Assembly (NCBI GenBank): GCA_035629075.1
Contig: DASPIK010000090.1
Location: 1-64,000 of the forward strand
Reading direction: 5' to 3'
Source: JAEZPW01 sp035629075
GTDB lineage: Bacteria; Acidobacteriota; Terriglobia; Terriglobales; Acidobacteriaceae
Length of the DNA stretch: 64,000 bases
The position numbers were made by a program, and so were the translations under genes. Below, piece after piece: positions 8,099 through 17,046 of the stretch. The stretch's first letter is position 1. Each line of letters starts with the position of its first letter. The notes below the pieces were generated by a model. It saw only the letters and a program-made list of their open reading frames with translations, did no database searches and was not told the DNA's origin.

Positions 8099-8188
8099 CT
8101 ACTCCAACGTATAAAGATAAGCAGCAATGTCGCGGGCGTTCGTCAGTGACGCCCACGTTGTCAACGAACCTCGTATTATCACGCGTTA
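8099..8188 (-). pseudogene. C-terminal scrap of a c-type cytochrome
   Basis: Immediately past the thiolase stop codon (TAA, 8186-8188) the same minus frame continues for 28 codons and ends in TAG at 8099-8101. The last residues, SLTNARDIAAYLYTLE, match the closing helix of many soluble c-type cytochromes, which often end in 'ARDIAAYLYTL'. No haem motif, start codon or ribosome site is present. I read it as the tail of a cytochrome gene whose body was lost when thiolase or its flank moved in. Chance similarity is possible because the piece is short. Confidence 0.5.
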
Positions 8189-9367
8189 CGAACAACTCTC
8201 AATCGCGAGCGCCATACCGAGCCCCCCACTCACGCACAGCGTCGCCAGGCCGAGGCGTGCTTTTCGTTTCAACATTTCCGAAAGCAGCGTGACCGTAATG
8301 CGCGTTCCGGTGCAGCCAGTGGGATGTCCGAGTGAAATAGCGCCTCCGTTGACGTTCAGTTTGTCACGATCGAAATGCAACTCACGGTCGCAGGCCAACA
8401 CTTGGGCCGCGAAGGCTTCATTGAGTTCAATCAGATCGAAATGGTCGAGCGTGAGTCCGAGTTTCTTTTCCAGTTTGCGGACGGCCGGCACCGGCCCAAT
8501 CCCCATGTCTTTGGGGTCCACTCCTGCGGAAGTCGCGTCAAGAATTCGCGCCAACGGTTTCACATTGTTTTCTTCGACAAATTTTTTGCTCGCCAAAACC
8601 ATCGCCGCGGCGCCATCGGTTATACCAGAGGAGTTTCCGGCCGTGATAGTACCGTTATTCGAGAATACTGGAGGGAGTTTGGCCATCTTCTCCAGGCTCG
8701 CGCCCGGATAAAGGTGTTCGTCTTTCGAAAAGGTGGTCGTACCCTTCTTGCTCTCTGTCGTTACCGGAACGATCTCGTCATCAAAGCGTCCACTGCTTTG
8801 TGCCGCTGCAGCACGTTGCTGCGATACGAGTGCAAAGCAGTCCTGTTCTTCCCGTGTGATCTTATATGTTTCAGCGAGATGCTCTGCCGTCGCGCCCATC
8901 AACATGTTCGCCAGCGGACAATGATATCCGTCTTGATACATTGCATCGATCAGTTCGTTACTGCCTAGCCGATATCCCCAGCGCGCGCCAGGAAGTAAAT
9001 ACGGAATCCGGGACATCGCTTCGGTTCCACCGGCCAAGGCGCAATCCATGTTGCCGCTCGCAATTTCAAGAAATGAGAGAGCAATGGCCTTCATGCCTGA
9101 CGCGCACGCCTTGTTCACGGTGTAAGCAGGTACTATCTCGGGAATGCCCGTGCGAACAGAAATCTGCCGCGCCGGATTTGGGCCGCTCCCTGCCTGCCGT
9201 GCGCTGCCGAAGATTGTCTCTTCGATGTGGTCCGGCTGGACTCCAGCCCGTTCCAGCGCAGCTTTTGCGGCGACTACGCCCAAATCCGCGGAAGAGAATG
9301 AGCGAAGCGAGCCTCCGAACTTCCCGATAGGCGTACGTACAGCAGAAAGGATGTATACGTTGTTCAT
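8186..9367 (-). CDS. acetyl-CoA C-acyltransferase (thiolase)
   Basis: A 393-residue thiolase. It condenses two acyl-CoA units or cleaves 3-ketoacyl-CoA in the cytoplasm. The full catalytic set is present: Cys88 in NKACASG, His348 in GHPTGCTG and Cys378 in LCVSGGLGMA. Length and residue numbers closely match the biosynthetic thiolases of Zoogloea type. ATG 9367 is preceded by GGGAGG six bases away; upstream codons to 9544 are not thiolase-like. It stands alone, so the pathway (acetoacetyl-CoA for PHB, isoprenoid or fatty acid use) cannot be fixed. Confidence 0.95.
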   Translation of the reverse strand: MNNVYILSAVRTPIGKFGGSLRSFSSADLGVVAAKAALERAGVQPDHIEETIFGSARQAGSGPNPARQISVRTGIPEIVPAYTVNKACASGMKAIALSFLEIASGNMDCALAGGTEAMSRIPYLLPGARWGYRLGSNELIDAMYQDGYHCPLANMLMGATAEHLAETYKITREEQDCFALVSQQRAAAAQSSGRFDDEIVPVTTESKKGTTTFSKDEHLYPGASLEKMAKLPPVFSNNGTITAGNSSGITDGAAAMVLASKKFVEENNVKPLARILDATSAGVDPKDMGIGPVPAVRKLEKKLGLTLDHFDLIELNEAFAAQVLACDRELHFDRDKLNVNGGAISLGHPTGCTGTRITVTLLSEMLKRKARLGLATLCVSGGLGMALAIESCS

Positions 9368-9698
9368 GCAAGCCTCCCGGCTGCTTGATTCGTGTCTTAT
9401 CAAACCGAGAAAGTCCCCGCTTTTCCTAGATGCCTGTTCTGCACGATGGACACGCGGGGTAACGCACTTTCGCTGGTCACGAATCTCTCGTAATTGGCCA
9501 TGTAGTGAGCGCAGCCATGTGGTCGCGTGCGCCAGTTCCGTCATCTCACGGTGAGGTCAGAAAGATACTATCCATGTCCTGTGCTTCGCTTTTCCAGGAT
9601 GCCAGGAGGACTGACGGCAAAATGCTCTGGCTAAGCTGGAGCAATAAGGGGAAGCACAACCAATGTAGTTGGAATAGCAGAAACTCCGTCTAGCTCTC
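9368..9698. other. 331-base gap between divergent thiolase and GH2 genes
   Basis: It must hold the promoters of both flanking genes. I see no gene, hairpin or repeat in it. Open frames here have no start with a ribosome site and no protein-like pattern. Confidence 0.5.
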
Positions 9699-12569
9699 TT
9701 GAGCACACCCTATGTTTCTAAGCCTTATTCGTTACATCCAATAGCTAACGTCATGAGTAACCTTCTTCCCTACCAAGCATCCGATGCAGCGCAGCGCTTA
9801 GAACTGGAACACGGATGGGAGTTCCTCCCCGACGTTTCGGGGCGCCTACTTTTCAGCGATCTGAGTTCCCAGGCAGACTGGCGGCCAGCACGAGTAGGTC
9901 TTTCCTGGAACGTACAGTTCGAAGATCTGCGCGATTTTATGGGAGCTGCCTGGTACCGCACCAACATTGACGTGCCCAGGTTCAGCGACACGCGCCACGT
10001 ACTCCTAAAGTTCGGCGCGGTTGATTATTTTTGCGAAGTGTTCATTAACGGTATCTCGGTTGGTACGCATGAAGGCGGCTACACCCCTTTCAGCTTCGAC
10101 ATAGGCCGGGCTCTTAGTCCAGGCACTAACGAGGTTGCCGTGCGGGTCATCGACCCGCCGATGAACGAATCCGAGAACCGCGCGCTCTTTCCCGAGATGA
10201 TGTACAACGAGATCCCCCACGGGAAGCAGAACTGGTACGTACAGAACTCTGGAATCTGGCAGGGCGTCCGTCTCGAGTTCTGCCCAAGCATTTACGTGGA
10301 GCGTGTTGACATCACGCCGATGAGCGGCGGTCGCTTCCAGGCCGATGTGCGCCTCTCCGGCATTGGTATGACGGCCGACAACGGCGAGGCAGCCGCTAAT
10401 ACCAAAATGACAACGGCCATATTCGATGCAAGCGGACGTAAGGTCTTCGAGCAGACCCGACAGCTTAACGAAGAGCACGTCTGCCGGGTCGAGGGGGTGG
10501 TTCACAATCCGCGCCTCTGGGAACCGGATAGCCCGGCGCTTTACGTGATGGACGTGACCCTGAGCGGGGCCGTACAGTATCGCCGCAAGGTACGATTCGG
10601 CTTCCGTCAGTTTGAGGCTCGTGAAGGAAAGCTCTACCTGAATGGCAGGCCGTTCTACATGATCGCCGCCCTCGACCAGGACTTCTATCCCGAGACCATT
10701 CACACACCGGCTTCCGAAGAGTTCGTGCGCGACATGATGCTGCGGGCCAAGCGTCTCGGGATCAATGTCCTGCGCTGTCATTTGAAAGTGGCGCATCCGG
10801 TGTATCTCGACGTAGCGGACGAGTTGGGAATGCTGGTTTGGGCCGAAATGCCGTCGTGGAGCGATTGCTGGTTTCCATGTGACCACTTCTCAATGCGAGC
10901 GGCGCTGCGGGGCCAACAAATGTTTGCCGAGGTCATGGCGCGAGACTGGAATCATCCCTGCATCGTGGTACGCACGATCATGAACGAATCCTGGGGAATC
11001 AACCTGCAGCAGGAAGATCAGCGAAAGTGGCTGCTCACCACTTTCGACCGTGTTAAGGCTCAGGTCGCACCGTTGGGAAGGCTGGTTGTGGACAACAGTG
11101 CGTGCGAGGGGAATTTCCACATCAAGACAGACATCGAAGATTTTCACCAGTACTACTCGATGCCAGATCAGTCGGAGCTTTGGGACCGCTGGTTGGCAGA
11201 GTTCGCGTCCCGGCCCAACTGGACGTTCAGCCCGTTCGGGGACGCCGAGCGCACCTTCAAAGAGCCGCTGATCGTCTCAGAGTTCGGCAACTGGGGGTTG
11301 CCGAAGCTTCCACTGGCGGAGGAGTTGCCATGGTGGTTTCACTACAGTTTCGGCGGGCGCGAGGTCACGAATCCGTCAGGGGTATTTGAGCGTTTCCAGG
11401 AATACAGGCTGGACAGAGTATTCCGTGATTACAACGATTTCGCGGAAGAAAGTCAGTGGCACCAGTTCATCTCTCTGAAGTACGAGATTGAAACGATGCG
11501 CGCGCACGAATCCATTCAGGGCTACGTAGTTACAGCTATGACGGACGTGCACTGGGAGGTCAATGGCCTGCTCGACATGTGGCGGAACCCAAAGGTTTTC
11601 GCGGACGAACTTTCGCGCATACAGCAGCCGGACCTCGTATTCGCGATTCCTGAACGGTGGTCGTACTTTGCAGGCGAGCCGATCCGCGCCCGCGTGATGC
11701 TGTCGCACTACTCGAATCGCGACCTGAGCGGAGCGCGCCTGCGCTGGTCCACCGAGTCAGGCGCAAGCGGACACCTGTCTCTGCCTGCAAACGTCGAGCC
11801 CGGAACCTTGGTTGATCTAGGTACGATCGAATTCACATCGTCAGACGGCATTGGTCCCATGATCGAGCGGGTCTACCTCGAACTGCGGTTCCGGAACGGA
11901 GCACGTGCGGCCGAGAACTCGATTGATGTCTTCGTGCTTCCCAGACAAACGTCGAACGGGATTCGCGTGCGAGTACACGATCCTTTCGGACGGGCAGGAG
12001 ATCTCGAGCGGTCCTTAGAACAGGCGGGCTACGGGAGTGGCGATGGCGCAGGCGTTGTGCTCGTGGCAACCGCCTTTGACGAGAGCGTTGCACGTCACCT
12101 TGCGGGCGGAGGCGAGGTCGTGCTCCTGGTTGACTCGGAAGATGCGTTGCCGCCTGACTCCGAGATGAAAGCGGTGGCTCGCGCCGGGTCGGAGTTGGAA
12201 GGTCGGTGGTTCTCGAACTTCAATTGGATACGGCGGGAAAACGGCGTGTTCCGTGACTTGGCTGTCAGTCGCATCCTGGGATTCGAGTCGCGCGGCGTAA
12301 TTCCCCGCTATGTTTTCCAGAACATTGCTCCGAATGAGTTTGACGACGTTCTTTCGGGCGCAACCTTCGGTTGGATCCGGAAGAACTCCGCACTTGCCGT
12401 GCAGATGCTCGCCGGAGAAGGGCGCGTACTGGCGACCACGTTCCGCTTCGACCAGTACGGAACCGACGCCTACGGGACCAAGTTGCTCGATTCGATGATC
12501 AGGTACGTCACGAGCGACGAGTGTCGGCCAGCTATGCGGCTTACTTCCAGAATGGAGGCGCAACGTTGA
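9699..12569 (+). CDS. glycoside hydrolase family 2 protein
   Basis: A 956-residue GH2 enzyme of the beta-galactosidase/beta-glucuronidase/beta-mannosidase group. The N-terminal jelly-roll sugar-binding domain covers roughly residues 20-190 ('GWEFLPD', 'WYRTNIDVP', 'EVFINGISVGTHEGGYTPF'), the Ig-like domain follows, and the TIM barrel spans about 310-660. Acid/base Glu430 is in RTIMNESWG and nucleophile Glu528 in IVSEFGNWG. The last 270 residues are beta-rich and undefined. No signal peptide is evident, so it may act in the cytoplasm. Start is TTG 9699 or ATG 9753; neither has a strong ribosome site. It heads the galE-galT-GH1/RmlD plus-strand group. Bond specificity is unknown. Confidence 0.9.
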   Translation: MSTPYVSKPYSLHPIANVMSNLLPYQASDAAQRLELEHGWEFLPDVSGRLLFSDLSSQADWRPARVGLSWNVQFEDLRDFMGAAWYRTNIDVPRFSDTRHVLLKFGAVDYFCEVFINGISVGTHEGGYTPFSFDIGRALSPGTNEVAVRVIDPPMNESENRALFPEMMYNEIPHGKQNWYVQNSGIWQGVRLEFCPSIYVERVDITPMSGGRFQADVRLSGIGMTADNGEAAANTKMTTAIFDASGRKVFEQTRQLNEEHVCRVEGVVHNPRLWEPDSPALYVMDVTLSGAVQYRRKVRFGFRQFEAREGKLYLNGRPFYMIAALDQDFYPETIHTPASEEFVRDMMLRAKRLGINVLRCHLKVAHPVYLDVADELGMLVWAEMPSWSDCWFPCDHFSMRAALRGQQMFAEVMARDWNHPCIVVRTIMNESWGINLQQEDQRKWLLTTFDRVKAQVAPLGRLVVDNSACEGNFHIKTDIEDFHQYYSMPDQSELWDRWLAEFASRPNWTFSPFGDAERTFKEPLIVSEFGNWGLPKLPLAEELPWWFHYSFGGREVTNPSGVFERFQEYRLDRVFRDYNDFAEESQWHQFISLKYEIETMRAHESIQGYVVTAMTDVHWEVNGLLDMWRNPKVFADELSRIQQPDLVFAIPERWSYFAGEPIRARVMLSHYSNRDLSGARLRWSTESGASGHLSLPANVEPGTLVDLGTIEFTSSDGIGPMIERVYLELRFRNGARAAENSIDVFVLPRQTSNGIRVRVHDPFGRAGDLERSLEQAGYGSGDGAGVVLVATAFDESVARHLAGGGEVVLLVDSEDALPPDSEMKAVARAGSELEGRWFSNFNWIRRENGVFRDLAVSRILGFESRGVIPRYVFQNIAPNEFDDVLSGATFGWIRKNSALAVQMLAGEGRVLATTFRFDQYGTDAYGTKLLDSMIRYVTSDECRPAMRLTSRMEAQR

Positions 12570-12678
12570 TACGTGCCCGCATCCAAACGGTAGATGAGCA
12601 CTCCCAATTCGCTTTAGGCACGTTAGGCAAGTCGTCTTTGGCCGCATCAGCGGCGACTAACACGAAGGAGCAGAAGGG

Positions 12679-13680
12679 TTGAGAGTTCTAGTTACCGGAG
12701 GAGCTGGTTACATCGGTAGCGTCGTAAGTGCTGAGTTGCTCCGCGCGAACCACGAGGTCGTTGTGTACGACAACCTGAGCCACGGATACCGCCGAGCTGT
12801 GGCGAATGGCGCGGACTTCGTGGAGGGCGACATAGCCGATTCGGCAAAGCTCGACGAGGTGCTCTCGTCGCGCGGGATCGAAGCAGTCATGCACTTCGCC
12901 GCGCTCATCGAGGCGGGCGAATCGATGCAAGTGCCCGAGCGCTATTTTCGTAACAACACAGCGAGCACGTTGACTCTGCTGGAAGCGATGCTGCGCCGAG
13001 GTGTGAAGCGGTTTGTCTTCTCCTCGACAGCTGCGCTATACGGCGAACCGGAGCAGATCCCGATCCGCGAAACCGACACGCTGAAACCCACGAACGCGTA
13101 CGGCGAATCGAAGCTGCTTGTGGAACATATGCTGGCCTGGTTCCACCGCATCCACAAACTTCGGTACGCAAGCCTCCGCTATTTCAACGCTGCTGGTGCC
13201 GCAGGCGAATTGGGCGAGGCGCATAATCCGGAGTCCCACCTCATTCCACTGATTCTCCAGGTAGCACAAGGCAAGCGCGATGCGATTTCTATCTACGGCA
13301 CGGACTATCACACGAATGATGGCACCTGTATTCGCGACTACATACACGTTATCGATTTGGCCGCCGCGCACGTGCTAGCGCTGGAAGCGCTCGACCGCTC
13401 GGGCCAGCTGATCTACAACCTGGGCAATGGGCGTGGATTCAGCGTCCGCGAGGTCATCGAAACAGCCCGTAAAGTCACCGGGCACGCGATCCCGGCCATC
13501 GAAACGCCTCGGCGTCCGGGGGACCCGGCAGTGCTTGTGGCGAGCTCCGAAAACATACGCAGGGAACTCGGGTGGATTCCGCAGCACGCGGATCTTGAGA
13601 CGATCATCCGAACCGCTTGGGAATGGCAACGTCGACATCCGCACGGTTACGCCGCTGAAGTGCAGGAATGTTTAGCCTGA
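12679..13680 (+). CDS. galE: UDP-glucose 4-epimerase
   Basis: A 333-residue extended SDR that interconverts UDP-glucose and UDP-galactose with bound NAD. The NAD loop GGAGYIGS is at residues 7-14, the catalytic Tyr141 and Lys145 are in NAYGESK, and the Ser/Thr cluster is SSTAAL at 115-120. 'RDYIHVIDLAAAH' and 'YNLGNGRGFSVREVI' are typical of GalE. TTG 12679 is preceded by AAGGAG, eight bases away. Its 3' end overlaps galT by 13 bases, indicating translational coupling. With galT it forms two steps of the Leloir pathway and supplies UDP-galactose to the mutase encoded nearby. Confidence 0.96.
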   Translation: MRVLVTGGAGYIGSVVSAELLRANHEVVVYDNLSHGYRRAVANGADFVEGDIADSAKLDEVLSSRGIEAVMHFAALIEAGESMQVPERYFRNNTASTLTLLEAMLRRGVKRFVFSSTAALYGEPEQIPIRETDTLKPTNAYGESKLLVEHMLAWFHRIHKLRYASLRYFNAAGAAGELGEAHNPESHLIPLILQVAQGKRDAISIYGTDYHTNDGTCIRDYIHVIDLAAAHVLALEALDRSGQLIYNLGNGRGFSVREVIETARKVTGHAIPAIETPRRPGDPAVLVASSENIRRELGWIPQHADLETIIRTAWEWQRRHPHGYAAEVQECLA

Positions 13681-14699
13681 GCGAACATCCGCATCGGCGG
13701 TTCAATGCACTGACCGGGCAATGGGTGCTGGTGTCACCACATCGAACCAAGCGTCCGTGGCTGGGCCAAGTCGAAAAAATAGCGCCCGAACAGCAGCCTA
13801 CCTACGATCCCGATTGCTATTTATGCCCCGGCAATTCAAGGGCCGGAGGAGTACACAATCCGAAGTACACGTCCACCTTTGTCTTTGATAACGATTTTGC
13901 CGCGCTGCTGGCGGACACTCCGCGCCAGCGCCTCACTCGCCGCGATCTCATTATCGCGGAAGGCGAGCCGGGTATCTGTCGCGTCATCTGCTTCTCGCCA
14001 CGCCACGACCTGACACTTGCGCGAATGAGCGAGGACGAGATAGGAGAAGTCGTAGATGTCTGGGCCGACGAATTCAGAGGCTTGGGTGGGCGTGAGTCCG
14101 TCTCCTACGTGCAGATCTTTGAGAATCGTGGGGCGATGATGGGCGCCAGCAACCCGCACCCGCACTGCCAGGTGTGGGCAACGGCCAGCATCCCGGATGA
14201 ACCCGCGAAGGAACAGCAGCGCCTGACGAGCTACTCGGACGTTAACGGAACTTGTCTGCTGTGTGACTACGCAGAGCTTGAGCTCAACGAGGGCTCACGG
14301 ATTGTGCTGGAGAACGACGGCTTCCTTGCCTTGGTGCCGTTCTGGGCGGTATGGCCGTTTGAAACGTTGGTTATAAGCCGTGAGCATACGCCTGACATCG
14401 GCGCGCTAAACCGGGTTCGCAGGCGTGACATGGCGTGCATCTTGAAACGGCTCACAGCCGTCTATGACCGGGTGTTTGGCGTTTCATTTCCGTACACCAT
14501 GGGCTTTCACCAGCAGCCCACAGACGGAACACTGCATCCCGAGTGGCACCTGCATGCGCACTTCTACCCACCGCTGCTGCGATCGGCGACCGTGCGGAAG
14601 TTCATGGTGGGTTACGAGATGCTGGGAACGCCGCAACGCGACATAACACCGGAGAGCGCTGCGGCGCGACTGCGCGAACTCGCCTCGGTCCAGGAATGA
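13668..14699 (+). CDS. galT: galactose-1-phosphate uridylyltransferase
   Basis: A 343-residue GalT of the HIT superfamily. It exchanges UMP between UDP-glucose and galactose-1-phosphate. Zinc-side Cys50 and Cys53 are in CYLCPGN, and the active site HPHCQ places the nucleophile at His166, the same number as in the E. coli enzyme. A C-terminal 'HFYPP' motif after the second HIT half is also conserved. ATG 13668 lies inside the end of galE, so the two are coupled. It is followed by the GH1-RmlD fusion gene after seven bases. Confidence 0.96.
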   Translation: MFSLSEHPHRRFNALTGQWVLVSPHRTKRPWLGQVEKIAPEQQPTYDPDCYLCPGNSRAGGVHNPKYTSTFVFDNDFAALLADTPRQRLTRRDLIIAEGEPGICRVICFSPRHDLTLARMSEDEIGEVVDVWADEFRGLGGRESVSYVQIFENRGAMMGASNPHPHCQVWATASIPDEPAKEQQRLTSYSDVNGTCLLCDYAELELNEGSRIVLENDGFLALVPFWAVWPFETLVISREHTPDIGALNRVRRRDMACILKRLTAVYDRVFGVSFPYTMGFHQQPTDGTLHPEWHLHAHFYPPLLRSATVRKFMVGYEMLGTPQRDITPESAAARLRELASVQE

Positions 14700-14706
14700 C
14701 CATCGT

Positions 14707-16950
14707 TTGAGCATAAAACCCGGAACACCAAACCAGCCAATCGAGTTGTGGGGCGGCGTTGAATGCACCGTCAACCGTGTCCGCGACAACTACTTTGAAC
14801 AACTAAACCGGTCTGGCCACACACGCCGCATCGAAGACCTCGATCGCTTTGCGGAACTCGGCATAACCGCTCTCCGCCAGCCGGTGATCTGGGAATGTAC
14901 TTGCCCCGGATCGATCGAAGATGCCGACTGGAGTTGGTCCGACCTCTGGCTGACCCGCCTTCGTGAGCTAAGGATCAACCCGATCATTGGCCTCGTTCAT
15001 CATGGCAGCGGGCCTCGGCACACCAATCTACTCGATCCCGAGTTCCCCACGAAGCTGGCCGCATACGCGACAGAGGTTGCACGGCGCTATCCATGGGTTC
15101 GCGACTACACACCGGTCAATGAGCCGCTGACGACGGCTCGCTTCGCCGCGCTTTACGGGCATTGGTATCCGCACCGGCGTGACGATTTGAGTTTCGCCAC
15201 CGCGCTGCTGAACGAATGCCGCGCAGTAGTGCTCGCAATGCGTGCCGTTCGTGCGGTGAACCCGGAGGCGCGGTTGGTTCAAACAGATGATCTGGGTAAG
15301 GTGTTCTCCACGCCCGAGCTGCGATATCAGGCCGATTTTGAAAACGAGCGCCGCTGGCTGACGTTTGATCTGCTTGCGGGGAGAGTCGATGAACGGCATG
15401 CAGTGTGGGAGCACTTCCTGCACTGGGGTGTCGAGCCTCGCGCGTTGATGTGGTTCGCCGAGAATTCTTGTCCACCAGACATCCTGGGCTTCAACTACTA
15501 CCTGAGCAGCGAGCGCTTCATCGATCACCGCATCGATCTGTATCCGGGTCTCGTGCGCGGCGGCAACGGCAAGCACACTTATATCGATACGGAAGCAGCG
15601 CGCGTTCGCGCCGATGGCATGGCAGGCTCAGCGGAGTTGTTAGTGGAAGCCTGGCAGCGCTTCCGTGTTCCGATCGCGATCACCGAGTGTCACAACGGCT
15701 GCACGCGTGAGGAGCAACTACGCTGGGTGCTCGACGTCTGGCACGGCGCGTGTGATGCGAAGCGGCGCGGTGCGGACGTTCGTGCCTTGACGTTGTGGTC
15801 GCTCCTTGGAGCTTTCGACTGGAACTCCCTTGTAACGCGCAATGCAGGAGATTACGAGCCGGGCGTCTTTGACATTCGTGCGCCAAGGCCACGCCCGACC
15901 GCCTTAGCTTGGCTTGGAAAGACACTCGCTGCCGGATCAAAACCTGAGCACCCGGTGCTTGAAACTCCCGGCTGGTGGAGTCGTCCCGAACGACTGATTC
16001 ATCGATTCGCTGTCGAGCACGATGGCTCGCTAAGCGAACACCGTCACCAGGTCGGGACAACGTCACTGGCTGGTGACAAAGCGCAGCGTCCGATCTTGAT
16101 CACCGGTGGCACTGGCACGCTCGGTCGGGCCTTCGCGCGCGCGTGTGTCCTGCGTGGTCTGCCGCATCGTTTGCTCGTCCGCAAGCAAATGGATATCGCA
16201 GATCCGAGGACCGTCAGTGCGTGCCTCGACGTAGTGCGTCCATGGGCCGTCATTAACGCTGCTGGCTATGTGCGCGTGGACGATGCGGAGAGGGATGCTA
16301 TCCGCTGTCAACGCGAGAACGTGGTTGGGCCGGCAGTTCTGGCGACTGAGTGTGCCCAGCGGGGCATTCGCCTGGTTACGTTCTCGTCAGACTTGGTCTT
16401 CAATGGTGAGAAGCGCGACCCTTACGTGGAGAGCGACGCTGTAGGCCCGCTGAATGCTTATGGCATCAGTAAAGTTCTAGCCGAGCGGTTGGTCCTAGAG
16501 CGCTACCCTGGTGCTCTCGTGGTGCGCACGAGTGCTTTCTTTGGACCTTGGGACGAATACAATTTCGTGACCATCGCATTGCGAAACATTGCAGCGGGTC
16601 GCGAGTTCCACGCCGCGCCCGACGCCATTGTGTCGCCAACGTATGTACCGGATCTGATCAATGCCAGCCTCGATCTGCTCATCGACGGTGCCGAGGGAAT
16701 CTGGCACCTCGCCAATGCAGGAGCTCTGTCGTGGATGTCACTTGCGATTACGGCAGCAGAAATGAAGGGATTTCGCTCTGAACTGGTTGTACCCCGCAGC
16801 ACGAGCGAGTTCGGCTGGCCTGCGCAGCGTCCAGTCTACAGTGTACTTGGCAGTGAAAACGCCTCAATCATGCCGAGTGTGGTCGACGCGCTCAGCCGCT
16901 ACGCCCACGAATGCGTGATCAAGCCCGAAGAGACATACCTTGCAGCATGA
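14707..16950 (+). CDS. fusion of a GH1-type glycosidase and an RmlD-type sugar reductase
   Basis: A 747-residue two-domain protein. Residues 1 to about 440 are a GH1-like TIM barrel with acid/base Glu139 in PVNEP and nucleophile Glu327 in AITECH (the usual ITENG is altered). Residues about 460-740 are a dTDP-4-dehydrorhamnose reductase-like SDR with NAD(P) loop TGGTGTLGRA near 465, SSDLVFNG, and catalytic Tyr585/Lys589 in YGISK. Both catalytic sets look intact. TTG 14707 is the first codon; no strong ribosome site, so it may rely on coupling to galT. The combination suggests a sugar released or recognised by the first half and a nucleotide sugar reduced by the second. Related fusions occur in other bacteria, function not established as far as I know. 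Confidence 0.88.
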   Translation: MSIKPGTPNQPIELWGGVECTVNRVRDNYFEQLNRSGHTRRIEDLDRFAELGITALRQPVIWECTCPGSIEDADWSWSDLWLTRLRELRINPIIGLVHHGSGPRHTNLLDPEFPTKLAAYATEVARRYPWVRDYTPVNEPLTTARFAALYGHWYPHRRDDLSFATALLNECRAVVLAMRAVRAVNPEARLVQTDDLGKVFSTPELRYQADFENERRWLTFDLLAGRVDERHAVWEHFLHWGVEPRALMWFAENSCPPDILGFNYYLSSERFIDHRIDLYPGLVRGGNGKHTYIDTEAARVRADGMAGSAELLVEAWQRFRVPIAITECHNGCTREEQLRWVLDVWHGACDAKRRGADVRALTLWSLLGAFDWNSLVTRNAGDYEPGVFDIRAPRPRPTALAWLGKTLAAGSKPEHPVLETPGWWSRPERLIHRFAVEHDGSLSEHRHQVGTTSLAGDKAQRPILITGGTGTLGRAFARACVLRGLPHRLLVRKQMDIADPRTVSACLDVVRPWAVINAAGYVRVDDAERDAIRCQRENVVGPAVLATECAQRGIRLVTFSSDLVFNGEKRDPYVESDAVGPLNAYGISKVLAERLVLERYPGALVVRTSAFFGPWDEYNFVTIALRNIAAGREFHAAPDAIVSPTYVPDLINASLDLLIDGAEGIWHLANAGALSWMSLAITAAEMKGFRSELVVPRSTSEFGWPAQRPVYSVLGSENASIMPSVVDALSRYAHECVIKPEETYLAA

Positions 16951-16995
16951 CACTGGAGGAGGTCACGCCTTCCTCCCTGGAACAGCAAAGAAGAA

Positions 16996-17014
16996 GGGCG
17001 GCCTCTCGCCGCCC
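16996..17014. terminator. GC-rich hairpin between convergent genes
   Basis: GGGCGGC and GCCGCCC pair around a five-base loop. It lies in the 96-base gap between the GH1-RmlD gene and the convergent mutase gene. No U-run follows on either strand, so it would be a weak or factor-assisted terminator. Confidence 0.4.
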
Positions 17015-17046
17015 CTACTTACGGCATATACACCCCGTTCAAGCGA

